NCBI GenBank assembly: GCA_946496415.1
Contig: CAMMGP010000002.1
Location: 1-20,437 of the forward strand
DNA: 20,437 nucleotides
From: an uncultured Clostridia bacterium
GTDB lineage: Bacteria; Bacillota; Clostridia; Christensenellales; Aristaeellaceae
Reading direction: 5' to 3'
The position numbers were made by a program, and so were the translations under genes. This document shows positions 14,285-20,437 of this stretch, one piece after another. The notes beneath the pieces were generated by a model that saw nothing but the letters and a program-made list of their open reading frames with translations, did no database searches and was not told where the DNA came from. The stretch's first letter is position 1, and every line of letters begins with the position of its first letter.

Positions 14285-15268
14285 ATGAAAACGAAGCGCA
14301 ATCTGGCCGGTTTTTTCCGCACATTGACGCTCATGGCGCTCTGTCTTGCGCTGCTGTGCAGCGGCGCTCTGGCGGGCACGGTGCGCGGCGATCTCTCCAA
14401 TCGCTTTGAAGAACCGCCGACGCTGGAGAAGGACGGCCAGACCTATCAGTACCGCCACGGGCTGGAAACGATCCTCTTCATGGGCATCGACACGCGCCTG
14501 CAATACGACGACGTGCGCGCGGGCTTCCGCAGCGGCGGCCAGAGCGACTTCCTTCTGCTGCTGGTCATCGATAAGGAAAATGAGACGATCACGCCCATCC
14601 ACATCAACCGCGACGTGATGACCGAGATCACCGTCCTTGGCGTGCTGGGGGAGGAAGCGGGCACCATCACGACGCAGCTGTGCCTCTCCCATGGCTTTGG
14701 CGACGGCAAGGAGCAGAGTTGCGAATACACCTGCGACGCGGTCAGAAACCTCTTCCTGGGCATCGATATCGACTATTACGTGTCCATGAACATGGACGCG
14801 ATCTCTGAACTCAACGACTTCATGGGCGGCGTCACCGTGACGCTCAATGAAGATCTTACCGCCTATGATCCGACCATGACCGCTGGCACGACGATGACGC
14901 TGCACGGCATGCAGGCGGAGTACTTTGTCCGCCAGCGCTACTACATCGGCGACGGCAGCAACATGGGCCGCATGGAGCGCCAGCGCCAGTACATGACGGA
15001 ACTGGCCAAGCTGGTTTACGCGCGCCTTGAAGAAAGCGCGGACTTCATCGGCGAACTCTTTGACGAATTGGAGCCGATGCTGGTGACGGATATGGCGCGC
15101 GGCGCGATGATCAATACCGCATGGAATGCGCGCGACTACGCGCTCAATCACACCCGCACGCTGGAAGGCGAAAATGTCGTCGGCCCGGACAACCACATGG
15201 AATTCCACGCCGACGAGGCGGCTCTCAAGGATCTCGTCATCGAGGTCTTCTACGAGCCGGCTGAATAA
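14285..15268 (+). CDS. LytR-CpsA-Psr (LCP) family protein, wall polymer ligase
   Basis: LCP proteins transfer undecaprenyl-linked anionic polymers or capsule to peptidoglycan outside the membrane. The product has 327 residues: an N-terminal signal-anchor (about 10-31), then the LCP domain from about 60. Landmarks are LFMGIDTR (64-71), GQSDFLLLLVID with the acidic residue D88, INRDVMTEI with R109 and D110, and VRQRYYIGDGSN then GRMERQRQ with the conserved arginines 216, 218, 229 and 232. These bind the pyrophosphate-lipid substrate, and all are present. The ATG at 14285 follows GGAG by six bases; the in-frame ATG at 14255 has no ribosome site. It opens the capsule module and lies downstream of the structured leader. 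It corresponds to CpsA of cps operons. Confidence 0.93.
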   Translation: MKTKRNLAGFFRTLTLMALCLALLCSGALAGTVRGDLSNRFEEPPTLEKDGQTYQYRHGLETILFMGIDTRLQYDDVRAGFRSGGQSDFLLLLVIDKENETITPIHINRDVMTEITVLGVLGEEAGTITTQLCLSHGFGDGKEQSCEYTCDAVRNLFLGIDIDYYVSMNMDAISELNDFMGGVTVTLNEDLTAYDPTMTAGTTMTLHGMQAEYFVRQRYYIGDGSNMGRMERQRQYMTELAKLVYARLEESADFIGELFDELEPMLVTDMARGAMINTAWNARDYALNHTRTLEGENVVGPDNHMEFHADEAALKDLVIEVFYEPAE

Positions 15269-15274
15269 GCCCGG

Positions 15275-15294
15275 AACGCCGTTTACGGTGTTTT
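15275..15294 (+). terminator. Weak intrinsic terminator after the LCP gene
   Basis: AACGCCG and CGGTGTT form a 7-bp stem with one G-U pair and a 4-base loop, followed by TT. It is short and may allow read-through into the next gene. Confidence 0.4.
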
Positions 15295-15372
15295 GCTATA
15301 TTGACTCAGGGGATTCGCGTCGCGCTTGCAATCGCAAACTTTGCGCGCGCGGAAAGGAGGAGTTGGATTATC

Positions 15373-16068
15373 ATGAGCAAAAAGTTGATTAGCCTGGTTC
15401 TTGCCCTGGTTCTTGTTCTGACGGTTGGTTCTGCGTTCGCTGTCGAAAGCAGCCCGAGCACCAATCCCAGCCCGAGCACCAGCAGTCCGAGCACCAGCAG
15501 CCCGAGCACCAGCCCCAGCACCAATCCCAGCGCTACGCTGATGACGAATGGTACGATCGTTGGTGTCCTCTCTTCGCTGGGCGTCGAACTGCCCGCTGAT
15601 TTCCTCGCGACCGTTCCGCAGCCCGCGGATGCCACGGAGGAAGAAGTTGCCGCCGCCCAGGAGATCCTGGAGGCCGTCAACGCTTTCGTCGTCGCCAATG
15701 GCCTGCCGGTTGTCGAGTACTTCGGCATGGATGTTCAGACTGCCATCACGGAGAAGCTGCCGCTGAACGTGGCCGCGGATGATCTCGTTCTGCGCGAGTT
15801 CTTCGCCCTGCCGCTCAACGCCATGGCTGCCGCCTATGATCCCGCCTACGGTGACATCATCGTTCAGATGGAGTTCCCGGTGGACTTCGAGGAAGGCGAC
15901 GTTGTCGTGCCCGTGCTCGGCATTCTCGATCCTGCGACCGACGTGGTCACCTGGATCGCTCTGGATGCAGTTGTTAATGCTGATGGTTTCGTAGAGATCA
16001 CCTTCACCGAGGACGTGTTTGCTCAGATTGCGGCGGACAGCATCACCATGCTGGCCATCCTCGCCTGA
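15373..16068 (+). CDS. Secreted protein with Ser/Pro/Thr repeat linker, function unknown
   Basis: A 231-residue exported protein. The signal peptide (MSKKLISLVLALVLVLTVG) is likely cut after AFA at residue 23. Residues 26-53 are a low-complexity linker of SSPST-type repeats with NPS variants. A globular acidic domain of about 175 residues follows, rich in A, V, D and E, with FEEGDVVVPVLGILDPATDVV and a final beta-rich part (FVEITFTEDVF). There is no LPXTG, lipobox or membrane anchor, so it is probably released or held by interaction. AAGGAGGAG lies about 12 bases before the ATG, slightly far. It sits between cpsA-type and cpsC-type genes, so a part in surface polysaccharide assembly is possible, but I do not recognise the domain. 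Confidence 0.82.
   Translation: MSKKLISLVLALVLVLTVGSAFAVESSPSTNPSPSTSSPSTSSPSTSPSTNPSATLMTNGTIVGVLSSLGVELPADFLATVPQPADATEEEVAAAQEILEAVNAFVVANGLPVVEYFGMDVQTAITEKLPLNVAADDLVLREFFALPLNAMAAAYDPAYGDIIVQMEFPVDFEEGDVVVPVLGILDPATDVVTWIALDAVVNADGFVEITFTEDVFAQIAADSITMLAILA
15448..15531 (+). repeat. In-frame 15-18 bp tandem repeats (CCGAGCACCAGC-type)
   Basis: About five imperfect copies of a CCGAGCACCAGCAGY unit, some with AATCCCAGC inserts, encode the SPSTS linker. Unit length is a multiple of three, so slippage would change linker length without shifting the frame. Confidence 0.85.
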
Positions 16069-16090
16069 TCCACAGAGCCCGAACGCTCTG

Positions 16091-16120
16091 GGCAGGGCGC
16101 GGGAATTCACGCGCCCTGCC
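16091..16120 (+). terminator. GC-rich hairpin after the secreted protein gene
   Basis: GGCAGGGCGCG (16091-16101) pairs perfectly with CGCGCCCTGCC (16110-16120) across an 8-base loop, 22 bp after the stop. There is no T-run, so it may act as an RNA stabiliser or a partial terminator. Confidence 0.55.
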
Positions 16121-16202
16121 GCACGTACCCATGTTGAATTGATCTTGATCGAACCTGAGTCAATCATAACAAATCCGGAGCAGTTTCCGGGGCGCAGGGT
16201 CT

Positions 16203-16221
16203 GGCGGGCTATCCGCCCGCC
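16203..16221 (+). promoter_or_regulatory. Leader hairpin upstream of the cpsC-type gene
   Basis: GGCGGGC and GCCCGCC form a 7-bp stem with a 5-base loop (TATCC), 57 bp before the start codon. A CCGG/CCGG pairing lies just upstream. I see no clear promoter between the previous hairpin and this gene, so cpsC-type expression may come by read-through. Confidence 0.4.
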
Positions 16222-16278
16222 GGCCTGGCGTTGATCACATACATAGATCCCACAGTTTATCAGACCGGAGGAAGATCC

Positions 16279-17061
16279 ATGGCGGATACAGAAAAAAGGC
16301 GCCGACACGCTTCCCGAACGCTGGAAGCGGGCAATGCGGCGGAAATCGAGCAACAGGAAAACGAGCTGGATCTGCTTGAGTTGTTCTATTATCTACTCGA
16401 GCATTGGAAGCAGCTGGTCGCCGCCGCGGTCGCCTGCGGAGTCATCATGGCGCTGATCTCCCTCTTTATCCTCACGCCGAAGTACGAAGCGACGGCCAAG
16501 CTTTACGTCATGTCGCGCACCGATTCGGCCATCAACATTTCCGATCTGCAGATCGGTTCTTACCTGACCTCTGACTATCAGGAGGTCTTTAAGACCTGGG
16601 AAGTCCACGAGCAGGTTTTGCAGAATCTCGGCCTTGATTATGATTACGAGCAACTCGAGGAGATGCTCACCGTCACCAATCCTGCAGACACGCGCATACT
16701 GGAGATCACCGTGAATTCCGCCGATCCTGAGGAAGCGACGGTGATGGCCAACGAGTACGCCGATGTCGCCCGCAATTACATCTACGAGGTGATGGGCACG
16801 GACGAGCCGAGCCTGTTCTCCGTGGCGCTCCAGCCGACAGAGCCTGTGAGCCCGAGAAAGACGCTCAATACCGTGCTGGGCGCTCTGGTCGGTGCCCTTG
16901 TCATGGCGGCGATTCTGGTCGTGCGCTTTATCATGGATGACAAGATCAAAACTTCCGAAGACATCACCAAGTATCTTGGCATACCCACGCTGGCCATCGT
17001 TCCGGCGATCGGGTCGCAGAAGAAGGCTGCTGCGAGGCCCAGAGAAAGGCAGGGACGATGA
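16279..17061 (+). CDS. Wzz/CpsC-type polysaccharide chain-length regulator and kinase activator
   Basis: A membrane polysaccharide co-polymerase that sets chain length and activates the BY-kinase. It has 260 residues: a charged cytosolic N-terminus, LDLLELFYYLLEHWKQL (31-47) leading into TM1 (about 45-66), and an extracytoplasmic domain beginning TPKYEATAKLYV. Before TM2 comes the proline-containing motif PTEPVSPRKTLN, then TM2 (about 196-217), and a cytosolic tail (KTSEDITKYLGIPTLAIVP) of the type that docks the kinase. This is the Firmicute form, without a fused kinase. I chose the ATG at 16279, preceded by GGAGG at 16267-16271 seven bases upstream; the upstream ATG at 16231 has no such site. 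The kinase gene follows after three bases. Confidence 0.93.
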   Translation: MADTEKRRRHASRTLEAGNAAEIEQQENELDLLELFYYLLEHWKQLVAAAVACGVIMALISLFILTPKYEATAKLYVMSRTDSAINISDLQIGSYLTSDYQEVFKTWEVHEQVLQNLGLDYDYEQLEEMLTVTNPADTRILEITVNSADPEEATVMANEYADVARNYIYEVMGTDEPSLFSVALQPTEPVSPRKTLNTVLGALVGALVMAAILVVRFIMDDKIKTSEDITKYLGIPTLAIVPAIGSQKKAAARPRERQGR

Positions 17062-17064
17062 TCC

Positions 17065-17841
17065 ATGAATAAGATCGAATTTGCCCGCTTCGCTGAGTTG
17101 GATTATACCGGCGACGAAGCGCTGAATACACTGTGCACCAACCTCACCTTTGCCGGCGACGGCGTCCGCAAGATCATGATGACCAGCTGCCATGCCTCGG
17201 AAGGCAAGAGTTTCATCACCATGAACATGATGCGTACGTTCGCTCGCCTGGGCAAGCGCGTCGTGCTGGTCGATGCCGATCTGCGCCGCAGCATGCTCCT
17301 GACCCGCTACGGCGGCCGCGTGCCCAAGGGCGTGCAGTTCGGCCTCGCGCACTATCTGGCGGGCATGTGCTCGGCGGAAGATGTGCTCTATGAGACGAGC
17401 GTTCCCGGCGCCTATATGGTTCCCGTGGGCCGCGAAGTCAACAACTCCCTCTCGCTTCTGACCACCCGCAAACTCTCGCAGCTGCTCGACTGGCTGAGCA
17501 CGAAGTTTGATTTCGTGTTGGTGGACGCCCCGCCCGTCGGCATGATCATCGACGCGGCGGAGATCGCCAAATCCTGCGATGGCGTGCTCTTCGTCATCAC
17601 CTACAACACCATCAGCCGCCGCGAGATGCAGGAAGCCAAGCTGCAGATCGAGCGCACGGGCTGCAAGATACTCGGCGCGGTGCTCAACAACGTCAGTTTT
17701 GACACCTACACCAGCAAGAAGTACTACTATAAGTCGTACTACAACACCCACTACGAGTCCGACTACTATCAGCGTACGCCGTCCAAATCTGGCAGCAAAA
17801 GCGGCGCGCGCTCGTCGGCTCCCGCAAAGAAAACGCGATGA
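17065..17841 (+). CDS. CpsD-type bacterial tyrosine kinase (BY-kinase)
   Basis: A cytosolic autophosphorylating tyrosine kinase partnered with the preceding adaptor. The 258 residues carry Walker A in SCHASEGKSF (41-50), Walker A' in VVLVDADLRRS (66-76) and Walker B in FVLVDAPP (150-157). A C-terminal cluster of nine tyrosines lies between residues 215 and 235 (YTSKKYYYKSYYNTHY and on). The tail after that is basic and serine-rich. Phosphorylation of the cluster normally controls capsule length and assembly. It lies three bases after the adaptor gene and overlaps the phosphatase gene by four bases, so the three are coupled. The ribosome site is weak (AGGGA), consistent with coupling. Confidence 0.95.
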   Translation: MNKIEFARFAELDYTGDEALNTLCTNLTFAGDGVRKIMMTSCHASEGKSFITMNMMRTFARLGKRVVLVDADLRRSMLLTRYGGRVPKGVQFGLAHYLAGMCSAEDVLYETSVPGAYMVPVGREVNNSLSLLTTRKLSQLLDWLSTKFDFVLVDAPPVGMIIDAAEIAKSCDGVLFVITYNTISRREMQEAKLQIERTGCKILGAVLNNVSFDTYTSKKYYYKSYYNTHYESDYYQRTPSKSGSKSGARSSAPAKKTR

Positions 17842-18581
17842 TGCGAGGCTTTACGGACATCCATCACCATTTGCTCTATGGCGTCGACGACGGCGCGCAG
17901 AGCCTGCAAATGTCGCTGAAAATGGCGCAGAGGGCTTACCGCGGCGGCACGCGAACGATCATCGCTACCCCGCATGTCACGCCTGGCGTCGAGCAGATCG
18001 ACGAAGAGAAGTTTCATAAGCGTCTTGAAGAGATCCATGCCGCCTGCCGTCAGGCAGGCATGGATCTGCGCTTGCTTCTTGGCGCGGAGATACTCTATAC
18101 GGACATGACCTGCCGCCTTTTGTCCGAAGGCCGCGTGCCGACGCTCGCCGGCACGGAATATGTGCTGGTGGAGTTCATGCCCGGCGTGCGCTACGACGCC
18201 CTGTATAAGGCGCTTGAAGGCATACTGCGAGCGGGCTTTTTGCCGGTCGTAGCCCATGTCGAGCGCTACGCCTGCCTTGCTTCTTCGCCGCGGCGCGCTG
18301 CGATGCTCAAGGATGAACTCGAAGGCGTGCTTTTCCAGATGAACAATTCCACCATCCTCGGCGGCAGGGGCTTTTTCAGCGACCTGCACACCCGCCGCAT
18401 GTTGGAGGAAAGTCTCATTGACATCACGGCTTCAGACGCCCACAATCTCCGCGAGCGTCCTACGCGCATGCATGAGGCTTACGCAAAGCTGAAAGAGGAT
18501 TATGACGATATCTACGCCGCGAATCTGACGGGCATGAGCCAGAACGACGAATTCTGGAAAGCGATCGCCTCCGCCCGATAG
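17838..18581 (+). CDS. CpsB/YwqE-type PHP-family protein tyrosine phosphatase
   Basis: A manganese-dependent phosphatase that removes phosphate from the BY-kinase tyrosine tail. Its 247 residues keep every PHP metal motif: TDIHHHLLYGVDDGA (H9, H11), ATPHVTPG (H46), GAEILY (E84), AHVERY (H140, with E142 and R143) and TASDAHN (D200, H202). It starts with ATGATG; the first ATG overlaps the kinase stop by four bases and either could be used. It is the last gene of the coupled adaptor-kinase-phosphatase set. Glycosyltransferase genes, which usually follow, are absent; glmS comes next. The small remnant of the C-terminus beyond residue 215 is helical and typical. Confidence 0.94.
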   Translation: MMRGFTDIHHHLLYGVDDGAQSLQMSLKMAQRAYRGGTRTIIATPHVTPGVEQIDEEKFHKRLEEIHAACRQAGMDLRLLLGAEILYTDMTCRLLSEGRVPTLAGTEYVLVEFMPGVRYDALYKALEGILRAGFLPVVAHVERYACLASSPRRAAMLKDELEGVLFQMNNSTILGGRGFFSDLHTRRMLEESLIDITASDAHNLRERPTRMHEAYAKLKEDYDDIYAANLTGMSQNDEFWKAIASAR

Positions 18582-18600
18582 CGCGGCCCTCCGCACTCTG

Positions 18601-18627
18601 CCCAGACGCTTTGCAGGAAGGTCTGGG
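18601..18627 (+). terminator. Hairpin ending the capsule-regulation operon
   Basis: CCCAGAC (18601-18607) and GTCTGGG (18621-18627), extended inside by CTT/AAG with a one-base bulge, form a 10-bp stem. A moderately T-rich stretch follows (CTTGCGATATTTT), 20 bp after the phosphatase stop. Confidence 0.6.
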
Positions 18628-18696
18628 CTTGCGATATTTTGGCCGGGGTACGCTGCGTTTGCTGGAACATGAAGGAAATAACGCCGGGGCGTCGAA

Positions 18697-18729
18697 TATA
18701 CTTTTGCATATGGATGGATCGAGCGATCC
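18697..18729 (+). promoter_or_regulatory. Possible glmS promoter with a leader palindrome
   Basis: TATACT (18697-18702) is a fair -10 without a good -35. The predicted start is near 18709. Just after it lies GGATCG-AG-CGATCC (18716-18729), a perfect 6-bp inverted repeat directly before the GAGAGGAG ribosome site. It could be an operator or a small leader hairpin masking translation. The conserved core of the glmS ribozyme is not seen in 18582-18744. Confidence 0.4.
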
Positions 18730-18744
18730 TGAGAGGAGTTTTTT

Positions 18745-20437
18745 ATGTGCGGAATCGTAGGTTATACCGGCGCGAAACAGGCGGCGCCGATTTTGCTTTC
18801 GGGTCTTGCGAAGTTGGAATACCGCGGCTATGACTCGGCGGGCGTGGTGGTGCGCTCCGGCGAGAACGCGCCGGAGGTGGTCAAGGCCAAGGGCCGCCTG
18901 CGCGTGCTGGAGGAAAAGACCAACAACGGCCAGGCGCTCATGGGCACATGCGGCGTGGGGCACACGCGTTGGGCGACGCACGGCGAGCCGAGTGAAGTCA
19001 ACGCCCACCCGCACTGCAGCGACGATATGAACGTGGTCGGCGTGCACAACGGCATCATCGAGAACTATCAGGAACTGAAGGAAAAGATGATCCGCAAGGG
19101 CTACAGCTTCTATTCGCAGACGGATACAGAGGTGCTGATCAAGACCGTCGATTATTATTACCGGAAATACAAGATGGGTCCCATCGACGCGCTGGCCAAG
19201 ACGATGGTGCGCGTGCGCGGCTCTTACGCACTGGCGGTGATGTTCAAGGATTATCCGGGGCAGATCTACGCGGCGCGCAAGGACAGCCCGATGATCATCG
19301 GCGTGGGCGAGGGGGAGACATACCTGGCCTCGGACGTGCCGGCGATCCTGCAATACTGCCGCAGCGTCTATTACATCGGCAATCTGGAGATGGCGAAGTT
19401 GACGCCTGGCGAGGCGGTGTTTTACAACATCGACGGCGACGTCATCGAAAAGCCGCTGACGGAGATCACCTGGGACGCGGAGGCGGCGGAAAAGGGCGGC
19501 TACGAGCACTTCATGCTCAAGGAGATCCACGAGCAGCCGCGGGCGGTGCGGGACACGCTGAATTCCGCGATCCACGATGGAGCAATCGACCTTTCCCCGG
19601 CGGGGCTGACGGATGAAGTGATGCGCGGCGTGCGCCAGATGCACATCGTGGCCTGCGGTTCGGCGTACCACGTGGGAATGGCGGCGAAATACGTCATCGA
19701 GGATCTGGCGCGGCTGCCTGTGCAGGTAGACCTGGCCTCGGAGTTCCGCTATCGCAGGCCGCTTTTGAAGGAAGACGAATTGGTGGTGATCATCAGCCAG
19801 TCGGGCGAGACGGCGGATACGCTGGCGGCGCTGCGGGAGGCAAAAGCGCAGGGCGTGCCGGTATTTGCGATCGTCAACGTGGTGGGGAGCACCATCGCGC
19901 GCGAGGCGGACAACGTGTTTTACACGCTGGCGGGGCCGGAGATCGCCGTGGCGACGACCAAGGCGTACTCGACGCAGCTGGTGGCGTGCTACCTGCTGGC
20001 GGTGCAGTTTGCCAGGACGCGGGGGACGATTGATGAGAAGCGTTACGCGGGCCTGATCGCGGAACTTGAAACGCTGCCGGAGAAGATCGAACGCGTGCTG
20101 GAGGACAAGGAACGCCTGCAGTGGTTCGCGGCGAAGTACGCGGGGGCGCACGACGTGTTCTTCCTCGGGCGCGGGCTGGACTATGCCATCGCGCTGGAAG
20201 GCAGCCTGAAGATGAAGGAAGTCAGCTATATCCACTCGGAGGCGTACGCGGCGGGCGAACTGAAGCATGGAACGATCAGCCTGATCGAGCAAGGGACGCT
20301 GGTGATCTCGCTGGCGACGCAGCCGGCGCTGTACGAAAAGATGATCAGCAACATGGTGGAGGTCAAGGCGCGGGGCGGGTACCTGATGGGCCTGACCAGC
20401 TTCGGGCATTACAGCATGGAGGACACGGCGGACTTCA
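18745..20437 (+). CDS. glmS: Glutamine--fructose-6-phosphate aminotransferase (3' end cut by window edge)
   Basis: Makes glucosamine-6-phosphate from fructose-6-phosphate and glutamine, the first step to UDP-GlcNAc for peptidoglycan and surface polysaccharide. About 564 of the usual 605-610 residues are present. It begins MCGIVGYTG with the N-terminal nucleophile Cys2, then LEYRGYDSAG, HTRWATHGEP and HNGIIENYQEL of the glutaminase domain. The two SIS domains follow: ACGSAYHVG and ISQSGETADTLAAL, then LGRGLDYAIALEGSLKMKEVSYIHSEAYAAGELKHG. The ATG has GAGAGGAG seven bases upstream. It follows the capsule-regulation operon, which fits a shared need for amino sugars. The sequence runs without interruption to the edge. 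Confidence 0.97.
   Translation, partial: MCGIVGYTGAKQAAPILLSGLAKLEYRGYDSAGVVVRSGENAPEVVKAKGRLRVLEEKTNNGQALMGTCGVGHTRWATHGEPSEVNAHPHCSDDMNVVGVHNGIIENYQELKEKMIRKGYSFYSQTDTEVLIKTVDYYYRKYKMGPIDALAKTMVRVRGSYALAVMFKDYPGQIYAARKDSPMIIGVGEGETYLASDVPAILQYCRSVYYIGNLEMAKLTPGEAVFYNIDGDVIEKPLTEITWDAEAAEKGGYEHFMLKEIHEQPRAVRDTLNSAIHDGAIDLSPAGLTDEVMRGVRQMHIVACGSAYHVGMAAKYVIEDLARLPVQVDLASEFRYRRPLLKEDELVVIISQSGETADTLAALREAKAQGVPVFAIVNVVGSTIAREADNVFYTLAGPEIAVATTKAYSTQLVACYLLAVQFARTRGTIDEKRYAGLIAELETLPEKIERVLEDKERLQWFAAKYAGAHDVFFLGRGLDYAIALEGSLKMKEVSYIHSEAYAAGELKHGTISLIEQGTLVISLATQPALYEKMISNMVEVKARGGYLMGLTSFGHYSMEDTADF

Noticed and set aside
14084..15208. A 374-codon minus-strand frame
   Set aside because: It mirrors the LCP gene and has no recognisable domain. 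The LCP catalytic arginines on the plus strand decide the coding strand.
18460..20409. A 649-codon open frame on the minus strand
   Set aside because: It lies opposite glmS, whose protein motifs are unmistakable. Its own translation is His/Arg-rich and low in complexity, typical of antisense frames in GC-rich genes.

Overview
The window reads as a chromosomal segment from a GC-rich, Gram-positive-type member of the Clostridia. The supporting signs are a LytR-CpsA-Psr (LCP) protein, a CpsB/C/D-type capsule module with a separate BY-kinase and PHP phosphatase, the small bacterial PH-domain family, strong AGGAGG ribosome sites and sigma-A-like promoters. A Christensenellales-like lineage is my guess from the look of the proteins; nothing in the window proves it. 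There are no tRNAs, rRNAs, transposases or CRISPR arrays.

Left part (1-2947): a leftward pair encodes a small PH-domain protein and a FecCD-type ABC permease that runs off the edge. Divergent from it is a rightward, translationally coupled pair: a metallo-beta-lactamase (MBL) fold hydrolase and a Vat/CatB-type (xenobiotic) acetyltransferase. A strong shared terminator follows.

DNA uptake/replication block (2996-7692, leftward): an MBL hydrolase, comEC, holA and a small lipoprotein form one tightly packed transcription unit with a clear promoter.

Accessory-looking middle (7811-12400): an ArsB/SLC13-type anion permease is followed by about 1.3 kb with no credible protein gene. That stretch drops from roughly 60-65% to about 48% GC and is about two-thirds purine on the minus strand. 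It has a near-consensus minus-strand promoter (TTGACA, 17 bp, TACAAT) and many hairpins, including a 16-bp long-range helix containing a G-U pair. I interpret it as a giant structured non-coding RNA of about 1.1 kb, of the general kind exemplified by GOLLD, ROOL and OLE but not assignable by eye. It is divergently arranged with a 479-residue XRE-type HTH regulator whose large C-terminal region I do not recognise. This RNA-regulator pair is the best candidate for an undescribed system in the window.

Right part (12438-20437): two small leftward genes (a two-TM protein and a four-helix-bundle protein) come first. Next is a rightward promoter feeding a roughly 210-nt structured leader or ncRNA. 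The envelope module follows: LCP ligase, a secreted Ser/Pro/Thr-repeat protein, Wzz/CpsC, CpsD kinase and CpsB phosphatase. Last is glmS (glucosamine-6-phosphate synthase, cut by the edge), which supplies amino-sugar precursors for wall and capsule. The module would control chain length and attachment of a surface polysaccharide; its glycosyltransferases are not in the window.
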